NCBI RefSeq assembly: GCF_022829295.1
Contig: NZ_JAKSYH010000031.1
Location: 1-64,000 of the forward strand
Direction: 5' to 3'
From: Methylobacterium sp. J-088
GTDB lineage: Bacteria; Pseudomonadota; Alphaproteobacteria; Rhizobiales; Beijerinckiaceae
Length of the DNA: 64,000 nt
The notes under the pieces were generated by a model. It was not told the origin of the DNA, ran no database searches, and worked only from the letters and a program-made list of their open reading frames with translations. Position 1 is the first letter of the stretch; the number at the start of each line of letters is the position of its first letter. This document shows positions 35,723 to 44,479 of the stretch, one piece after another. The position numbers were made by a program, and so were the translations under genes.

Positions 35723-36499
35723 ATGCGACTTTTCTCGACCGGTCTGGCCGCGGTGCTGGCTGTCTCGGCACTCCTCCTGGGCGCGCCCGCCCGGGCCGAT
35801 GACCTCGACACGATCCGGGCGGCCAAGACCCTGCGCATCGGCACCGAGGGCACCTACGCGCCCTTCACGTTTCACGACGCCTCCGGGGCGCTCGTCGGCT
35901 TCGACGTGGAGATCGGTCGCAAGGTCGCCGAGAAGCTCGGCGTCACGCCCCAGTTTCTCGAGGGCAAGTGGGACGGGCTGATCGCAGGGCTCGACGGCGG
36001 GCGCTACGACGTGGTGATCAACCAAGTCGGCATCACCAAGGAGCGGCAGGCGAAGTTCGACTTCTCGGAGCCCTATATCCGGGCTCGCGCCGTGCTGATC
36101 ACCAAGTCTGACCGGCCCGACATCACATCCTTCGCCGATCTGAAGGGCAAGAGGGCCGCGCAGAGCCTGACCAGCAACTTCGCCCGCCTGGCCGAGCAGT
36201 CCGGGGCGCAGATCATCGGCACGGACGGGTTCGATCAGTCGATCCAGTTGGTGATCACCGGACGGGCCGACGCCACCGTCAACGACAACCTGTCGTTCCT
36301 CGACTTCCGCAAGCAGAAGCCGAACGCCCCCGTGAAGATCGCCGCCGAGCAGGCCGACGCGGACGCCTCCGGGATCATCCTGCGCAAGAACAACCCCGGG
36401 CTGAAGGCCGCCCTCGACAAGGCGCTCGACGAGATCAAAGCCGATGGCAGCTACGCGGCGATCGCGCAGACATATTTCGGGGCCGATGTGTCGAAGTAG
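35723..36499 (+). CDS. Polar amino-acid ABC transporter binding protein
   Basis: This is the periplasmic receptor of a family 3 (glutamine/cystine-type) importer. The 258-residue precursor has a signal peptide (LFSTGLAAVLAVSALLLGAPARA) and the SBP_bac_3 core: LRIGTEGTYAPFTFHD, GFDVEIGRKVAEKLG, then FLEGKWDGLIAGLDGGRYDVVINQVGIT. The closest named type is the cystine-binding FliY/TcyJ group. The ATG at 35723 follows GAGG; a GTG at 35708 is possible. The permease and ATPase genes follow after a 483-base repeat-containing gap. Confidence 0.88.
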   Translation: MRLFSTGLAAVLAVSALLLGAPARADDLDTIRAAKTLRIGTEGTYAPFTFHDASGALVGFDVEIGRKVAEKLGVTPQFLEGKWDGLIAGLDGGRYDVVINQVGITKERQAKFDFSEPYIRARAVLITKSDRPDITSFADLKGKRAAQSLTSNFARLAEQSGAQIIGTDGFDQSIQLVITGRADATVNDNLSFLDFRKQKPNAPVKIAAEQADADASGIILRKNNPGLKAALDKALDEIKADGSYAAIAQTYFGADVSK

Positions 36500-36982
36500 A
36501 TGTTCTGAGAGGGAATGCCGTCACGCCGCCCGCTTCGGGTTACGGCGATGAGGGCCGCCCGGCGAGAAGGCGGACGCGCCAACGCTTCTCTCGCCCACAG
36601 AAGCGACCGGACTTACGCATCGTGTGCAGGACAACAGCAGCAGGATGAAGCGTGGGTCCCCTCTCCCGTGCGGGCTTGCGAATTCACACATCGAGTTCGG
36701 GATCATCATGCGGTTGCCAAGTGAGGCGGCACGGCTGGCACATGCGCCCTCCCTCCCCCCTCTGCGGGGGCGGGAGAGGCGCGGAGCCGCCTTCGCATCT
36801 CCCAAACCCGATATGTGCATCCGTTAGCCCGCTCGGGAGAGGGAGCCGGTCGCGCTCCGTCATCAATCGCTTGCCTCCAGCTTGTGTGGCTCCTCTGCGG
36901 GGAGGGAGCACGCGCGAATGTGGCCCATTCTCCGATACAGCTGTGTCAAGAACCCCGTTCCCCCGGAAGGAGACGCCGCCCC
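36500..36982. repeat. Repeat mosaic inside the amino-acid ABC operon
   Basis: This 483-base non-coding gap contains CCTCTCCCGTGCGGG near 36660 (related to the palindrome at 59-80) and an imperfect inverted pair around 36687-36703 and 36807-36822 (cACATCGAGTTCGGG against a CCCGATATGTG copy). Between them is a CCCTCTGCGGGGGCGGGAGAGG stretch near 36765. It resembles dispersed intergenic elements of rhizobia. Short open frames inside are not credible genes. Confidence 0.55.
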
Positions 36983-37663
36983 GTGCCGCACTGGCTCGAC
37001 CTCATGCTCCAATCGCTCGAGCCGCTGCTCGCCGCCGGACTACGCTTCACCGTTCCGCTGACGCTGATCGCCTTCACGCTGGGGCTCGCCCTCGGTCTCG
37101 GAACCGCCCTCCTGCGCCTGTTCGCCCCCCGCCCCCTGGCGGCCCTGGCGTGGCTCTACGTGTGGATCTTCCGGGGCACCCCGCTGCTCGTCCAGCTGTT
37201 CGTGATCTTCTACGGCCTGCCGAGCCTCGGGATCCTGATCGACGCCTTCCCGGCCGCGGTGATCGGGTTCACGCTGAACGTCGGCGCCTACACGTCCGAG
37301 ATCATCCGCGCCGCCATCGCGTCCATCCCGAAGGGCCAGTGGGAGGCGTCCTACGCGATCGGCATGACACCGGCCCAGGCCCTGCGCCGCACGATCCTGC
37401 CGCAGGCGGCACGGGTGGCGGTGCCCTCCCTCGCCAACACCTTCATCGCCCTGGTGAAGGACACCTCGCTCGCCGCCGCCATCACGGTGCCCGAGCTGTT
37501 CCAGGCGGCCCAGCGCATCGTCGCGGTCACCTACGAGCCGCTGATCCTCTATATCGAGGCCGCCCTGATCTACCTCGTCCTGTCCTCGCTCCTGTCCTGG
37601 CTGCAGACGCTCCTGGAACGGCGCCTCGGGCGCTATGGCGGCTATCTGGAGGCGCGCGCGTGA
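36983..37663 (+). CDS. Polar amino-acid ABC transporter permease
   Basis: The 226-residue membrane protein has about five helices, the HisM/GlnP signature FRGTPLLVQLFVIFYGLP and the EAA loop EASYAIGMTPAQALRRTILPQA, which contacts the ATPase. The GTG at 36983 has AAGGAG upstream at longish spacing; an ATG at 37004 is the alternative. Its stop overlaps the GTG of the ATPase gene. A single permease suggests a homodimeric importer. Confidence 0.9.
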   Translation: MPHWLDLMLQSLEPLLAAGLRFTVPLTLIAFTLGLALGLGTALLRLFAPRPLAALAWLYVWIFRGTPLLVQLFVIFYGLPSLGILIDAFPAAVIGFTLNVGAYTSEIIRAAIASIPKGQWEASYAIGMTPAQALRRTILPQAARVAVPSLANTFIALVKDTSLAAAITVPELFQAAQRIVAVTYEPLILYIEAALIYLVLSSLLSWLQTLLERRLGRYGGYLEARA

Positions 37664-38418
37664 TCGCCCTGTCGGCCATCGAGAAACGCTTCGGCGCCAA
37701 CCCGGTCCTGCGGGGCGTCGATCTCGCCATTCCGGAGGGGCGGGTGACGGCGCTGATCGGCCCGTCGGGCTCGGGCAAGTCGACGCTGCTGCGCTGCGTG
37801 AACCTGCTGGAGATCCCGCAAGCCGGCACGCTCACCCTCGGCGACCTCCGTCTCGAATTCCGACCGGGACACCCGCCGGCCCGGCGGGACGTGCTCGCCG
37901 TGCGCCGCCAGACCGGCATGGTGTTCCAGAACTTCCAGCTCTTCCCCCACCGCACCGTGATCGAGAACGTCATGGAGGGGCTCGTCACCGTAGCGAAGTG
38001 GCCGCGCGCGAAGGCGCGGGCCCGGGCGCTGGACCTGCTGGAGCGCGTCGGCCTCGCCCAGAAAGCGGCGGATTGGCCCGCCAGCCTGTCGGGCGGCCAG
38101 CAGCAGCGGGTGGCGATCGCCCGGGCGCTCGCGCCGTCCCCGCGCCTCCTGCTCTGTGACGAGCCGACCTCGGCCCTCGATCCCGAACTCGCCGCCGAAG
38201 TGGTGGACGTGCTGGCCGGGCTGGCGGGCGAGGGCATGACCATGGTGCTGGCGACCCACGACCTGCGCCTCGCGCGCCGCGTCGCCGACACGGTGGTGTT
38301 CCTAGAGGGCGGCACCATCGTCGAGCAGGGCGCCGCCGCCGACCTGTTCGGGAAGCCAGGGGATCCGCGCACGCAGCGCTTCGTCCGGACGCTGCTCGGC
38401 GAGGCGGCGGGCGCCTGA
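37660..38418 (+). CDS. Polar amino-acid ABC transporter ATP-binding protein
   Basis: The 252-residue ATPase has Walker A GPSGSGKS, Q-loop VFQNFQLFPH, ABC signature LSGGQQQR, Walker B LLLCDEPTSALDPE and switch His in LATHDLRLAR. It belongs to the GlnQ/HisP type. The GTG at 37660 overlaps the permease stop by four bases. It converges closely on the minus-strand mini-membrane gene. Confidence 0.93.
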   Translation: MIALSAIEKRFGANPVLRGVDLAIPEGRVTALIGPSGSGKSTLLRCVNLLEIPQAGTLTLGDLRLEFRPGHPPARRDVLAVRRQTGMVFQNFQLFPHRTVIENVMEGLVTVAKWPRAKARARALDLLERVGLAQKAADWPASLSGGQQQRVAIARALAPSPRLLLCDEPTSALDPELAAEVVDVLAGLAGEGMTMVLATHDLRLARRVADTVVFLEGGTIVEQGAAADLFGKPGDPRTQRFVRTLLGEAAGA

Positions 38419-38434
38419 CCGGCGGCCGCGCGGC

Positions 38435-38590
38435 TCAGCGCGGCAGGCAGCGCAGGTTCAGGAGATCCTCGATCGACACAGCGGTCTCGAAGAGAAGCGG
38501 TCGCCACGCCGGCAGTGTGGCGAGGATCAGGCCGGCCGCCAGGGCGAGCCAGGGTACGGCGGCCCGGAGGCCGGGCGCGGCAGCCCTCAT
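38435..38590 (-). CDS. Small membrane protein, 51 aa
   Basis: This short gene overlaps the DUF2243 stop by four bases (ATGA). Its product has one membrane helix (AAVPWLALAAGLILATLPAW) and a soluble tail SIEDLLNLRCLPR with one cysteine. No family is recognised. The tight overlap indicates co-translation with the DUF2243 protein and supports it being real despite its size. Confidence 0.6.
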   Translation of the reverse strand: MRAAAPGLRAAVPWLALAAGLILATLPAWRPLLFETAVSIEDLLNLRCLPR

Positions 38591-39096
38591 GTCGGCCCGC
38601 GCGCCGTCGCGGCGTCCTCCGTCCTGCCGACCTGCACGAGGCCGAGGCCCACCGCCAACATGGCGCCGCCCCAGAGCAGGAAGCCGAGATCCCAGTAGAG
38701 CCAGTGCGCCCGCGGCATCAGCTCGTTGACGTGATGGACGCCGAGCACCTCGTGGTCGATCACGCCCTCAACGAGGTTGAACACGCCCCAGCCGATCAGC
38801 ACCGACCCGCCGAGGAGCTTGCCGGACCAGACGAGATGCGTGCGGTGCGCCGCGCGCCAGAGGACGAACAATCCAAGCACGACGAACACGTAGGTCGCGC
38901 TGTGGAAAATGCCGTCCCATCGGGTGTTCAGCTCGAGATTGGCGATCGAATCGATTGGATACCAGCTGCTCACCATGTGGTGCCATTGGAGCACCTGATG
39001 CAGCACGATCCCATCGAAGAAGCCGCCGAGCCCGAGCCCGAACAGGAGGCCGGCGCTCAAGGGAAATTCCCGCGTGTTGGCCGCGTCCATGCTCAT
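38587..39096 (-). CDS. DUF2243 membrane protein
   Basis: The 169-residue protein has four predicted membrane helices and the DUF2243 signature: GGFFDGIVLHQVLQWHHMVS, then LFHSATYVF-like FHSATYVFVVLGLFVLW, and NLVEGVIDHEVLGVHHV. The conserved histidines in membrane-proximal positions (HQ, HH, DHE, HH) suggest heme or metal ligands. In many bacteria DUF2243 lies beside a cytochrome oxidase assembly gene (CtaG-like). Here it overlaps an OPT transporter gene upstream and the mini-membrane gene downstream by four bases each. Confidence 0.85.
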   Translation of the reverse strand: MSMDAANTREFPLSAGLLFGLGLGGFFDGIVLHQVLQWHHMVSSWYPIDSIANLELNTRWDGIFHSATYVFVVLGLFVLWRAAHRTHLVWSGKLLGGSVLIGWGVFNLVEGVIDHEVLGVHHVNELMPRAHWLYWDLGFLLWGGAMLAVGLGLVQVGRTEDAATARGPT

Positions 39097-41099
39097 GGCC
39101 GGGGCTCAGGGCGGCCCGGAGTCGAAACCATCCGAAAGTAGACCGCCAAAGCTGCCAGGAACACCGCGAGCCCGAGCCCGGCCGCGTAGGGCGCGAAGCC
39201 TTTTCCGGCGAGCGCCAGCGACGCGCTGTGCCCCGCCATAAGATCGGCACCGGCGAGCAGGACGCCGACGCAGCTCTCCCCGACCAAAAAGCCGGAGGCG
39301 AGGAGGACGCCGCGGCGGCGGGCGGCGCCCACCGCCGTGTCGGCCTTCTTGTCGCCCTTGGCCCCGATCCGGGCGCTCAACCGGCGCTCGGCCACCCAGC
39401 CGAGCACGCCGCCGATGGCGATCGTCATCTCGACGGAGAGCGGCAGGTACATGCCGATCCCGACCGTCAGCGCCGGGAAGGTGAAGGCGCGCCGCTTCAG
39501 CCACGTCTCCATGGCGACCAGCACCACTCCGAGCCCGGCACCGATCAGCACCATGCGCCAGGGCAGTTCGCTGTGGACGATGCCGTTAGCGATCTGGGTC
39601 ATCAGGGCGGCCTGGGGCGCCGGCATGGCGCTCGCCGCATCCTGGCCCTCGCGCAGCGGCGCGCCGACGAAGCCGTAGGCCTCATAGAGCAGCGACAGGA
39701 TCGGGGCGATCACCACGGCCCCGATCCCGACGCCGAGGATCAGGGCGACCTGCTGGTGCCAGGGCGTGGCGCCGAGCACCTGCCCGGTCTTCAGGTCCTG
39801 CAGGTTGTCGTTGGCGATCGAGGAGGTCGTGACGATGACGGCCGTCAGCAGCAGGGTCATGCCGGTGACGAACCGGTCGCCCTCCGGCCCGGCGGAATGG
39901 CCGAGGATCAGCGGCAGCAGCAGCGCGGTCGCCATCGTGGTCAGGATGCCGATCCCGGAGATCGGGCTCGACGACGAGCCCAGCAGCCCCGCGAGGTAGC
40001 CGCAGGCCGCCGCCATCAGGAAGCCGAACAGGATCGTGAACAAAGTCGCGGACAGGGCCAGCACGATCAGCACGCCGCCGAGATCGGCAGGCTTGGCGAA
40101 CACCCAGAACAGGCCCGCCAGCGGCACCCCCAGCGCCACCGTCCCGGCGGCGACCCAGGTGATCGGCAGGTCACGCTCCTCGCGGGGATGGTCCCTGCCG
40201 AGGCCGCCGGCGCCGGACAGGGCCGCGCGGATGCTGCCCAGGATCGGTTTCGCCAGCGAGCCGACCGTCCACACGCCGCCGACCGCGATGATCCCAGCCC
40301 CCATGAGCCGCACGTGGCTCGACCAGACCGCCTCGGCCGCCGCCCCGGCGGACTGGCTCGGATCGGGCGACAGGGCGGTGAGCACGGGAACTGCGATCCC
40401 CCAGGCGATCACGACCCCGGTCAGCAGCGCGAGGCAGGCCCCGATCCCCACGAGGTAGCCGACGCCGACCAGTGCCAGCGAGAAGCCGGTCCCGGTGCGG
40501 AACACCGCCCCGCCGAGGCTGATCGCCCCGTTCAGGCCTTCGCCCAGGACCTTCAACCCGGTGGTGGCGAACCCGATCGCCCCGGCCACGCCTGCGGCTG
40601 CCATGAGATCGCGCAGGCCGTGGCCGCCCTCCTCCTCCTGGCCGGTCCGGAGCACCTCGGCGGCGGCGATCCCCTCCGGATAGGGAAGGTCGCTGCCGGC
40701 CACGAGGGCGCGGCGCAGGGGGATCGAGAACGCGACGCCGAGCAGACCCCCGAGCAGGCAGACCGCGGTGGTCTGCCAGAACGGGAAACCCTGCCAGTGC
40801 CCGATAAGGACGAGGCCGGGCAGCGCCAGGATGACGTTGCACAACGTGCCGGCGGCCGAAGCCTGCGTCTGCACGATGTTGTTCTCGAGGATGCCGGCGC
40901 CGCCCATCAGCCGGAACGCGCCCATCGAGATCATCGCGGCCGGGATCGACGACGAGAACGTCATCCCGGTCTTCAACCCCATGTAGAGGTTGGCGGCCAT
41001 GAAGACGATCGTGATAGCCGCGCCGAGGGCGATGCCGCGAAGCGTCAACTCGACGGGACTCTGCTGCGTCTTGGGCGGCGTCGGGCTGCGCGCGTCCAT
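39093..41099 (-). CDS. OPT family oligopeptide/metal-chelate transporter
   Basis: The 668-residue polytopic protein (14-16 helices) starts with the OPT hallmark ELTLRGIALGAAITIVFMAANLYMGLKTGMTFSSSIPAAMI in outline and has GAGILENNIVQTQASAAGT and the SSSSPISGIGILTT segment. Bacterial OPT proteins import small peptides or metal-chelate compounds. The substrate is unknown. Its stop codon overlaps the DUF2243 start (ATGA), so the two are translationally coupled. Confidence 0.9.
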   Translation of the reverse strand: MDARSPTPPKTQQSPVELTLRGIALGAAITIVFMAANLYMGLKTGMTFSSSIPAAMISMGAFRLMGGAGILENNIVQTQASAAGTLCNVILALPGLVLIGHWQGFPFWQTTAVCLLGGLLGVAFSIPLRRALVAGSDLPYPEGIAAAEVLRTGQEEEGGHGLRDLMAAAGVAGAIGFATTGLKVLGEGLNGAISLGGAVFRTGTGFSLALVGVGYLVGIGACLALLTGVVIAWGIAVPVLTALSPDPSQSAGAAAEAVWSSHVRLMGAGIIAVGGVWTVGSLAKPILGSIRAALSGAGGLGRDHPREERDLPITWVAAGTVALGVPLAGLFWVFAKPADLGGVLIVLALSATLFTILFGFLMAAACGYLAGLLGSSSSPISGIGILTTMATALLLPLILGHSAGPEGDRFVTGMTLLLTAVIVTTSSIANDNLQDLKTGQVLGATPWHQQVALILGVGIGAVVIAPILSLLYEAYGFVGAPLREGQDAASAMPAPQAALMTQIANGIVHSELPWRMVLIGAGLGVVLVAMETWLKRRAFTFPALTVGIGMYLPLSVEMTIAIGGVLGWVAERRLSARIGAKGDKKADTAVGAARRRGVLLASGFLVGESCVGVLLAGADLMAGHSASLALAGKGFAPYAAGLGLAVFLAALAVYFRMVSTPGRPEPRP

Positions 41100-41322
41100 C
41101 AGTCCCTCTGGCTGTCATAAGCAAACAGCGCGAGGGTACAAAACTTTCCCGAGACGGTGTTTGCGGCCTTTCGACCAAGCGTTGCAGGTCCCGTTGCCGG
41201 CCCCTGGGGCGATCTGACCCGGGTCGTCCCGCCGGTGAGATGCAGTCATCCGCCGCCCCGGCGGGTTTGGCAGCAGACCGACTGCGCCGTCGGATCCGCT
41301 CCGAGACAACCCAGACGCCCCC

Positions 41323-41781
41323 ATGTGGTATCTCTACGGCCTTGCGCTGCTGGCCGGCGTCGCGAACGCCATCGAGCCGGGCCAGAATGCGACGCTGGCC
41401 AAGGCCACGGGTCAGCCGATGCTGGCCGGAATCTTCTGCTTCGCCCTGGCGACCGCCTGCTTCGCAATCATCGTGGTGGTGGCCCGGCGCTTAGACCGGC
41501 CGGGCGCCGGGCAGGTGGGCGCCGAGGCTATCGCCGCCGTCCCCTGGTGGGCTTGGCCCGGGGGTGTCCTCGGTGCCGCCATCGTCCTGGCGCAGCTCTA
41601 CGTCTCGGAACAGATCGGCGCCGCGCCTTTCCTGAGCTGCGTGATCACGGCGGGCGTTATCGGCTCGATCGCCCTCGATCATTACGGGCTTGTCGGGTTC
41701 GATCGCCACCCTGCCGGCCGCTGGCGCCTCGCCGGCGGCATCCTGATGGTCGTCGGCGTCGCCCTGGTGGCGGCGTTCTGA
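41323..41781 (+). CDS. DMT superfamily transporter (DUF606/YdcZ), copy 1
   Basis: The 152-residue membrane protein of about five helices has the DUF606 opening LALLAGVANAIEPGQNATLAKATG, the PWWAWPGGVLGAA core and GAAPFLSCVITAGVIGSIALDHYGL. It is closely similar to the next gene, a tandem duplicate 39 bases downstream. DUF606 proteins are half-size drug/metabolite transporter relatives and often form pairs. The substrate is unknown. Confidence 0.85.
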   Translation: MWYLYGLALLAGVANAIEPGQNATLAKATGQPMLAGIFCFALATACFAIIVVVARRLDRPGAGQVGAEAIAAVPWWAWPGGVLGAAIVLAQLYVSEQIGAAPFLSCVITAGVIGSIALDHYGLVGFDRHPAGRWRLAGGILMVVGVALVAAF

Positions 41782-41820
41782 CGGCCCCACGCATCCCCGC
41801 TCCGTCATCAAGGTCTCGGC

Positions 41821-42264
41821 ATGTTGTTCCTCTACGGGTTCGCGCTGCTGGCCGGCCTCGCCAGCGCGGTCGCGCCGGGCCAGAACGCCACCCTCGCCAA
41901 GTCGTTCGCGCGGCCCCTCCCGGCGGGCGTGGTCAGCCTGCTGGTGAGCCTCGCGACCGTCGGGGTGATCGTGCTGATGACCGGGCAGTTCGGCCTGCCG
42001 CGGGCGGACCGCCTCGCCGAGGTTCCCTGGTGGGCGTGGTTCGGCGGACTGATGAGCGCGGGCCTGATGATGGCGCAGCTCTTCATCGCCAAGAAGATCG
42101 GCGCTGCAACCTTCCTCGGGCTGATCGTCACCGCGGGGGTGATCACCTCGACCCTGCTCGACCATTTCGGTCTCGTCGGATTCAAGGTCCACCCGGCAAG
42201 CCTGTGGCGCATCCTCGGCGGCGCCCTGATGATCGGCGGCGTGGGACTCGTCGCGCGGTTCTGA
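41821..42264 (+). CDS. DMT superfamily transporter (DUF606/YdcZ), copy 2
   Basis: The 147-residue paralogue of the preceding gene has the same opening (ALLAGLASAVAPGQNATLAK) and the matching VPWWAWFGGLMSAG and IVTAGVITSTLLDHFGLVGF segments. It likely shares a transcript with copy 1 and may form a heteromeric antiparallel transporter with it. No regulator is adjacent. Confidence 0.85.
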   Translation: MLFLYGFALLAGLASAVAPGQNATLAKSFARPLPAGVVSLLVSLATVGVIVLMTGQFGLPRADRLAEVPWWAWFGGLMSAGLMMAQLFIAKKIGAATFLGLIVTAGVITSTLLDHFGLVGFKVHPASLWRILGGALMIGGVGLVARF

Positions 42265-42335
42265 GGGGGGCGTAAGGGATCCCTGTCCATCACTGCGGCG
42301 TTTTACCCGATCGCCACCCCTGCCCGGAGCATACC

Positions 42336-42560
42336 GTGGGGCTCGCCGCTTTCGCTTTCTTCGTGATCCCCTGGATGGCCGTCGCCGTCTGGCTGTTCCT
42401 AAGGCCCGGGGGCTTCCGCCAGGGCGTCCCAGCGGCGCCCTGGCGCCCGCTCGCGGATTACCCGCCACCGGCGCGGGATCAGCAGCACGCGGCCGAGACG
42501 CAGAGCCTCGAATCGGGTTCAGCCCACGATGGCAAGCACGCGCCGATCGAAGTGGTCTGA
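42336..42560 (+). CDS. Small membrane protein, 74 aa
   Basis: One N-terminal membrane helix (LAAFAFFVIPWMAVAVWLFL) is followed by a hydrophilic Pro/His/Glu-rich tail. The GTG start at 42336 has GGAG eight bases upstream. It is probably co-transcribed with the two DUF606 genes. No family is recognised. It converges on egtD. Confidence 0.5.
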   Translation: MGLAAFAFFVIPWMAVAVWLFLRPGGFRQGVPAAPWRPLADYPPPARDQQHAAETQSLESGSAHDGKHAPIEVV

Positions 42561-42581
42561 CGCCGGGATCAGTCGTCAGGA

Positions 42582-43505
42582 TCAGTCCTCGGCCTGCAAC
42601 AGATGCAGGTTGAAGCTGCCGCCTTTGGCCTGCCAGAGGGCGCGCGGCTGCCAGCCGGCCGCGCGGGCGAGCGCCTGGAACGCGTCCGCCGTGTACTTAT
42701 GCGAGGTGTCGGTCCGGATGCTCTCGGAGGCCGCGAACGCGATGGCGTTCCCGCCGAGCCGATAGGTTCCGGGCTGCGTCGCCACGAGATGCGCCTCGAC
42801 GCGGAACGGATCCGGCAGAAGCCGGATTTGATGCCGGAAATTCTCGCTGTCGAACTCCGCCCCGCATTCGCGATTGAGCCGGCTGAGGATGTTGCGGTGG
42901 AACGCCGCCATCAACCCGTCGGCGGCGCCGTAGGCGCGCTGCAGGCGCTTGGGGTCGGTGGTCCCGTCCGCACCCACCAGGAACAGGCTGGGACCAAGCG
43001 TTTTGCGCGCCCGTTCCAGGAACCGGCCAGCCTCGGTTGGATCGAAATTGCCGATGCTCGTGCCTGGATAGAAGCCCAGGATACCCCCCGGACCGGCCTG
43101 AACCGGCAACGCAACCGGCTTCGAGTAATCGGCGCAGACCGGCATCATGGCGATGCCCGGATAGTCCGGCGCGAGCCGCCGGATCGCCGCCTCAAGATAC
43201 GCACCCGAGATGTCGATGGCGACGTAGGCCGCGGGTTCGGGGAGCGCGTCGAGCAGCGTGCGGATCTTGCGGCTCGCGCCACTACCGAACTCGACCACGG
43301 TAACGCCCGGCCGGACCTGCCGCGCCACATCGGCGGAGGCCTGGGGCAGGAGCGCGGTCTCCTGGGCGGTCGGGTAGTAGTCGGCGCTGTGGCAGATCCG
43401 GTCGAACAGATCGGAGCCGGTCTCGTCCCAGAGGTATTTTCCGGGCAGCGTCTTCGGCACGGCGGTCAGGCCCGCGAGGGCGTCTCGGAGGAACGCGTCG
43501 CTCAT
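42582..43505 (-). CDS. egtD: L-histidine N-alpha-methyltransferase EgtD-type
   Basis: EgtD trimethylates histidine to hercynine, the first step of ergothioneine synthesis. The 307-residue protein matches the DUF2260/EgtD family: KYLWDETGSDLFDRICHSADYYPTAQE, the SAM-binding EFGSGASRKIRTLLDAL, then the FYPGTSIGNFDPTEA segment and the C-terminal TSHKYTADAFQALARAAGW. The ATG at 43505 overlaps the stop of the upstream methyltransferase gene by four bases. The usual partner egtB (hercynine oxygenase) is absent from this locus. Confidence 0.88.
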   Translation of the reverse strand: MSDAFLRDALAGLTAVPKTLPGKYLWDETGSDLFDRICHSADYYPTAQETALLPQASADVARQVRPGVTVVEFGSGASRKIRTLLDALPEPAAYVAIDISGAYLEAAIRRLAPDYPGIAMMPVCADYSKPVALPVQAGPGGILGFYPGTSIGNFDPTEAGRFLERARKTLGPSLFLVGADGTTDPKRLQRAYGAADGLMAAFHRNILSRLNRECGAEFDSENFRHQIRLLPDPFRVEAHLVATQPGTYRLGGNAIAFAASESIRTDTSHKYTADAFQALARAAGWQPRALWQAKGGSFNLHLLQAED

Positions 43506-44479
43506 GGCCGCGACCCCGGGCGCGTGGCCGTGAGGACGACCAGGGCGAGGCGCTCCACCGCGTCGTAGGCCTCGGTCGCCAGTTCCTCGCCGTACGCGTC
43601 GGGATCGAACTCGCGATAGGCCCAGTCCAGGCCCGCGCCGGTGCACAGCTCGGCTACGGCGTCGCGGAACGGGTCCTTCCCTTCGACGATGGCCGCGCCG
43701 GTGAACAGGACCAGAGTACCACCGGGCGCGAGACGCTCCACCGCCTGCTCGGCCACGGCGAGCGACAGGCCGGCCCCGAACGGGCCGCCGCCATCCCGAT
43801 AGGCCCGCGCGGCGGGGTCGATCATGAAGGGCGGGTTCGACACGATCAGGTCGAACGAACCCTCGACATCGCGCAGCATGTCGCTGCGGCGGACCACGAC
43901 GCTTTCGGTCCCGGCGAGGCGAGCGTTGACCTGGGCCGCCCGCATGGCGGCAGGGTTGATGTCGACCAGCACGATTTCGGCGCCCGGTTTGCGCTTGGCG
44001 ATGCAGATCCCGGCGGCGCCCGAGCCACAGCCGAGATCGGCTGCCCGGCGCACCGGCGCGGTTCGACCCTCGACGTAGGCGATCACCGCGCCCACGAAGC
44101 GCATCGTGTCGGGGCCGAAGAACACCGCGTCGGCGGCGCTCGGCGGGTAGGCGGAATGGACGAAGAGTTCGTCGTCGAGGCTGGAGAACCGGAGCGTGGG
44201 CCGCAGGAGCGGACCGTCCTCCACCACGGCGCCGGCTTCGCGCATCAGACGCAGGATCGGCTCGGGGAGCAGCCCGGCCCGGAACGGCCGGCTCCAGCCG
44301 AACACGTCGCGCAGGGCCTGCGCCTCGGCGTTGCGCGGCCGCATGTTGACGTGGGCGTGGCTCGCCGGGGTCACCGTGGTGAAGCTGTAGCCCGTGTCGC
44401 GCACGGCGCGCGCCAGGTCCAGTACGGCCGCCTCGTCGGCGGGGAACACGTGTTGGGGAAACGGTTCGGATCGCGTCAT
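43502..44479 (-). CDS. Class I SAM methyltransferase (HemK/PrmC-like)
   Basis: The 325-residue protein has a Rossmann SAM site (AADLGCGSGAAGICIAKRKPGAEIVLVDI in outline) and the NPPF motif (DLIVSNPPFMID) typical of enzymes that methylate planar nitrogens such as glutamine, adenine or guanine. An N-terminal 120-residue domain precedes the catalytic fold. Its stop overlaps the egtD start, so the two are coupled. The substrate is unknown. The ATG at 44479 follows GAGGA. Confidence 0.8.
   Translation of the reverse strand: MTRSEPFPQHVFPADEAAVLDLARAVRDTGYSFTTVTPASHAHVNMRPRNAEAQALRDVFGWSRPFRAGLLPEPILRLMREAGAVVEDGPLLRPTLRFSSLDDELFVHSAYPPSAADAVFFGPDTMRFVGAVIAYVEGRTAPVRRAADLGCGSGAAGICIAKRKPGAEIVLVDINPAAMRAAQVNARLAGTESVVVRRSDMLRDVEGSFDLIVSNPPFMIDPAARAYRDGGGPFGAGLSLAVAEQAVERLAPGGTLVLFTGAAIVEGKDPFRDAVAELCTGAGLDWAYREFDPDAYGEELATEAYDAVERLALVVLTATRPGSRP

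Noticed and set aside
36815..36982. N-terminal extension of the amino-acid permease
   Set aside because: The extension runs through the repeat mosaic and has no membrane or family character.
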